A stretch of DNA of 64,000 nucleotides from Planctomycetales bacterium (GTDB taxonomy: Bacteria; Planctomycetota; Planctomycetia; Planctomycetales; Planctomycetaceae). The notes beneath the pieces are model-generated. The model searched no databases. It was not told where the DNA came from and saw only the letters and a list, made by a program, of their open reading frames with translations. Shown here piece by piece: positions 62,370 through 64,000 of this stretch (position 1 is its first letter; the number at the start of each line of letters is the position of its first letter). The translations under genes were made by a program, and so were the position numbers. The stretch covers positions 186,001-250,000 of the forward strand of contig JANQPT010000012.1 in assembly GCA_028285345.1 (NCBI GenBank), given 5' to 3'.

Positions 62370-64000
62370 CTAGAAATCAATCCCGTTGCTGAATTCGTAC
62401 TTGATGTCCATACAGTCTTGTTCGCAGAGCCAATCCAGGAGAGCGGCCGCGCCGTGCGGCTCGCGTTGAAAGGTAATCCAGTCAATCTGCAGCAACACGC
62501 CGTTCCGCGTTACGGAGCCGCTAGTCGTCAAGTAGCGATCGGAACCCGCAGCAGGCTCCATATCCTGCACGGGAATTTGGCCCATACGGGCGCCCATCTT
62601 GATATTCAATTCTTGTCTGCGGCGATCAATCTCCCGTATCTGCGCTCGATCCCTTTCTTCATCATCGAGAACGAGTTCGTTCCACCAAGCCTCATAGAGA
62701 TCGATTAACTCAACGTCGACAGACTCAGGTCCTTCCGCACGCAGTTTCGCAAACGCTTTTCGCTGCAGTTCCTCCACGATCTTTTGGCGTTGTTTGTGCA
62801 ATTCATTGACCTCGTTCAGGTCTCCCGTCCGGAAGGCCTCTTGCAGCTTTTCGTTCAGCGGATCAATTCGTCCGTCAGAACCAATATCCAGGTCAAAGTC
62901 TTGCAGCCGCCGATAGGTCCGCAGGGCCAATTCGTGCTTTTCGCGCAAATCGGGTTCCCGGTCGTCCTCCGGCGACCACGGCGGGATCACCTTCATCGTC
63001 GAGGGCAACATGAAGTAATCTGCAGCCGCTTGTTCGATCGCCTCCGCCGTCTCTTCGTTGGGGGCCACCGCAAGAAGGCGAAATAGGATTCCCAATTCTG
63101 CCACTTCCGCAAAGACGTCGTCACTCTTCCCTTCCAACTCAGCAAATATCTGCTTGCGGGCCGCGTCGTTTTCTGTGGGGAATTCGACCAGAATCGTTTC
63201 GCCGAACAATGTCGCGGAGGTTTGCGGCGGCAGTTCGTCCGCAATCTCGGCAAACACCTGCTCCGCTTCTTCTGCACTGCCGAAATTCGCAACAATCGTG
63301 CGGAACTCGCTGCTCGCCCCTTCAGGAACGCCGGCCGGTGCCTGCTGAATCGATCCGCACTCCACGGCATGCTGCGGCTGCTCGGCCGCCATCTGCATAA
63401 ACTGACCCAAATCGCCTCCCCGCTGTCCGATCGCGAGTACTCCGATAAAAACGATCGCCGCAAGAAAGCTGCCCCCGTAGACGCCTAACAACGCGATTGA
63501 CGCCAAAATCCCCGGCGGCCGCGCGTTGAGCGATTCGAAGATCGAGAGTGTCTGCTGCGCGACGATCTTCGACGTCATGCCCGCGGGGGCCGACCGTTGG
63601 ACCTCTTCGATGATGGCGACCGCCGTTTCATGCGGAATCGTCTGCGCATCGGCCGAACGGGCGGAAAGTCCCTGCTCGCGCAGGCGGGCAGCGATACGCG
63701 CCATCCGAATTGTCGCCGGCAAGGCCAGCAACGAAATGCCGGCAATGAACATCAGGAATTTCGGCCCGATGAACAATCCGCACACAAGCAGCGCCGCCGC
63801 AGCCACCAGCCGAAATGCGCCGTCGAGCATGTAATGCCGGCAAAATACAATCGAGTGCATCACCCACCCGCCGTCCAGCGGCAACACCGGCAGCAAATTG
63901 ATGCCGTTGATGATCAGCGTCCACAGCGCAACCTCAAAGATCAGGTCGTGCTTAAAAAATAGCCCGACGACCGCTGCGACTCCCGCCAACATAATGCCCG
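62370..64000 (-). CDS. M50-type site-2 protease, 5' end beyond the window
   Basis: Site-2 proteases cut within membranes. The visible 540-plus residues include the characteristic second zinc-ligand motif INLLPVLPLDGG near the left of the visible protein, membrane helices around it (LFFKHDLIFEVALWTLII, LVAAAALLVCGLFIGPKFLM), a helix at ILASIALLGVYGGSFLAAIV, and a long soluble C-terminal region with helical, charged sequence. The HEXXH motif must lie outside the window. The frame stays open to base 64000, so the ATG at 63992 is not the true start. The C-terminal extension is longer than in usual rhomboid-sized S2P and may be a regulatory domain. Confidence 0.83.
   Translation of the reverse strand, partial: GIMLAGVAAVVGLFFKHDLIFEVALWTLIINGINLLPVLPLDGGWVMHSIVFCRHYMLDGAFRLVAAAALLVCGLFIGPKFLMFIAGISLLALPATIRMARIAARLREQGLSARSADAQTIPHETAVAIIEEVQRSAPAGMTSKIVAQQTLSIFESLNARPPGILASIALLGVYGGSFLAAIVFIGVLAIGQRGGDLGQFMQMAAEQPQHAVECGSIQQAPAGVPEGASSEFRTIVANFGSAEEAEQVFAEIADELPPQTSATLFGETILVEFPTENDAARKQIFAELEGKSDDVFAEVAELGILFRLLAVAPNEETAEAIEQAAADYFMLPSTMKVIPPWSPEDDREPDLREKHELALRTYRRLQDFDLDIGSDGRIDPLNEKLQEAFRTGDLNEVNELHKQRQKIVEELQRKAFAKLRAEGPESVDVELIDLYEAWWNELVLDDEERDRAQIREIDRRRQELNIKMGARMGQIPVQDMEPAAGSDRYLTTSGSVTRNGVLLQIDWITFQREPHGAAALLDWLCEQDCMDIKYEFSNGIDF

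Noticed and set aside
1..64000. tRNA, rRNA, CRISPR array or insertion sequence
   Set aside because: No cloverleaf-like intergenic segment, no regularly spaced identical repeats with unique spacers, and no transposase frame was seen; only the small repeat families listed.

Overview
The window reads as a chromosomal segment of a planctomycete (Planctomycetota). It has two DUF1501 proteins, one of them next to a DUF1549/DUF1553 cytochrome c protein. It also has several secreted PQQ-type beta-propellers, large multi-haem cytochromes, short zinc-ribbon proteins, prenyltransferase-like toroid repeats and moderately high G+C. The genus cannot be fixed from the sequence alone. Both edges cut through genes: tssG on the left and a site-2 protease on the right.

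Region 1 (1-23172) is most of a type VI secretion system (T6SS). In order on the plus strand are tssG (partial), clpV/tssH, hcp, vgrG and a tandem-FHA/DUF4123 adaptor, and further on tssK and tssL. Between adaptor and tssK sits a minus-strand operon of three very large or membrane genes. It encodes a 1583-aa single-pass protein with a degenerate caspase-like domain, a 592-aa TssM-like protein that stops just after its third membrane helix, and a 1718-aa single-pass protein with a degenerate caspase-like domain plus a vWA domain. I read this as a T6SS whose membrane complex has been rebuilt: the long periplasmic part of TssM is absent and two pseudo-caspase proteins sit beside it. No tssJ is visible. 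tssA/B/C/E/F would have to lie left of the window.

Region 2 (23625-34018) holds secreted proteins: a HEAT/YHS-like protein with a clear intrinsic terminator, PQQ-like propellers, and a tightly coupled run of a phytanoyl-CoA dioxygenase-like enzyme, a TIM-barrel sugar isomerase/epimerase, a five-CXXCH cytochrome and a soluble-dehydrogenase-like propeller. Region 3 (34077-42427) is mostly minus-strand: an unknown anchored protein, a TPM-domain protein, a DUF1501 protein, a response regulator, small lipoprotein and zinc-ribbon genes, and another propeller.

Region 4 (42600-45171) is a BlaI-type repressor with two operator-like palindromes ahead of it. It is coupled to an M56 peptidase whose usual sensor domain is replaced by a squalene-cyclase-like toroid. 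Region 5 (45158-52802) holds small zinc-ribbon, hypothetical and membrane proteins, a methyltransferase, an HEXXH protein, a DUF58 protein, a TGS-type GTPase and a WD40 protein.

Region 6 (52906-55490) has three tandem Hsp20 genes with a terminator at one end and three 15-bp palindromic boxes at the other. Across those boxes lies a small protein that looks like a beta-grasp ubiquitin-like protein ending in Gly-Gly. Region 7 (55720-64000) holds a cupin, a PilZ protein, queF, the DUF1501/PSD1 pair and the site-2 protease. Two dispersed intergenic repeat families occur: a 76-bp hairpin at 45619 and 56468, and a long inverted repeat at 57972 with a half copy at 37079.
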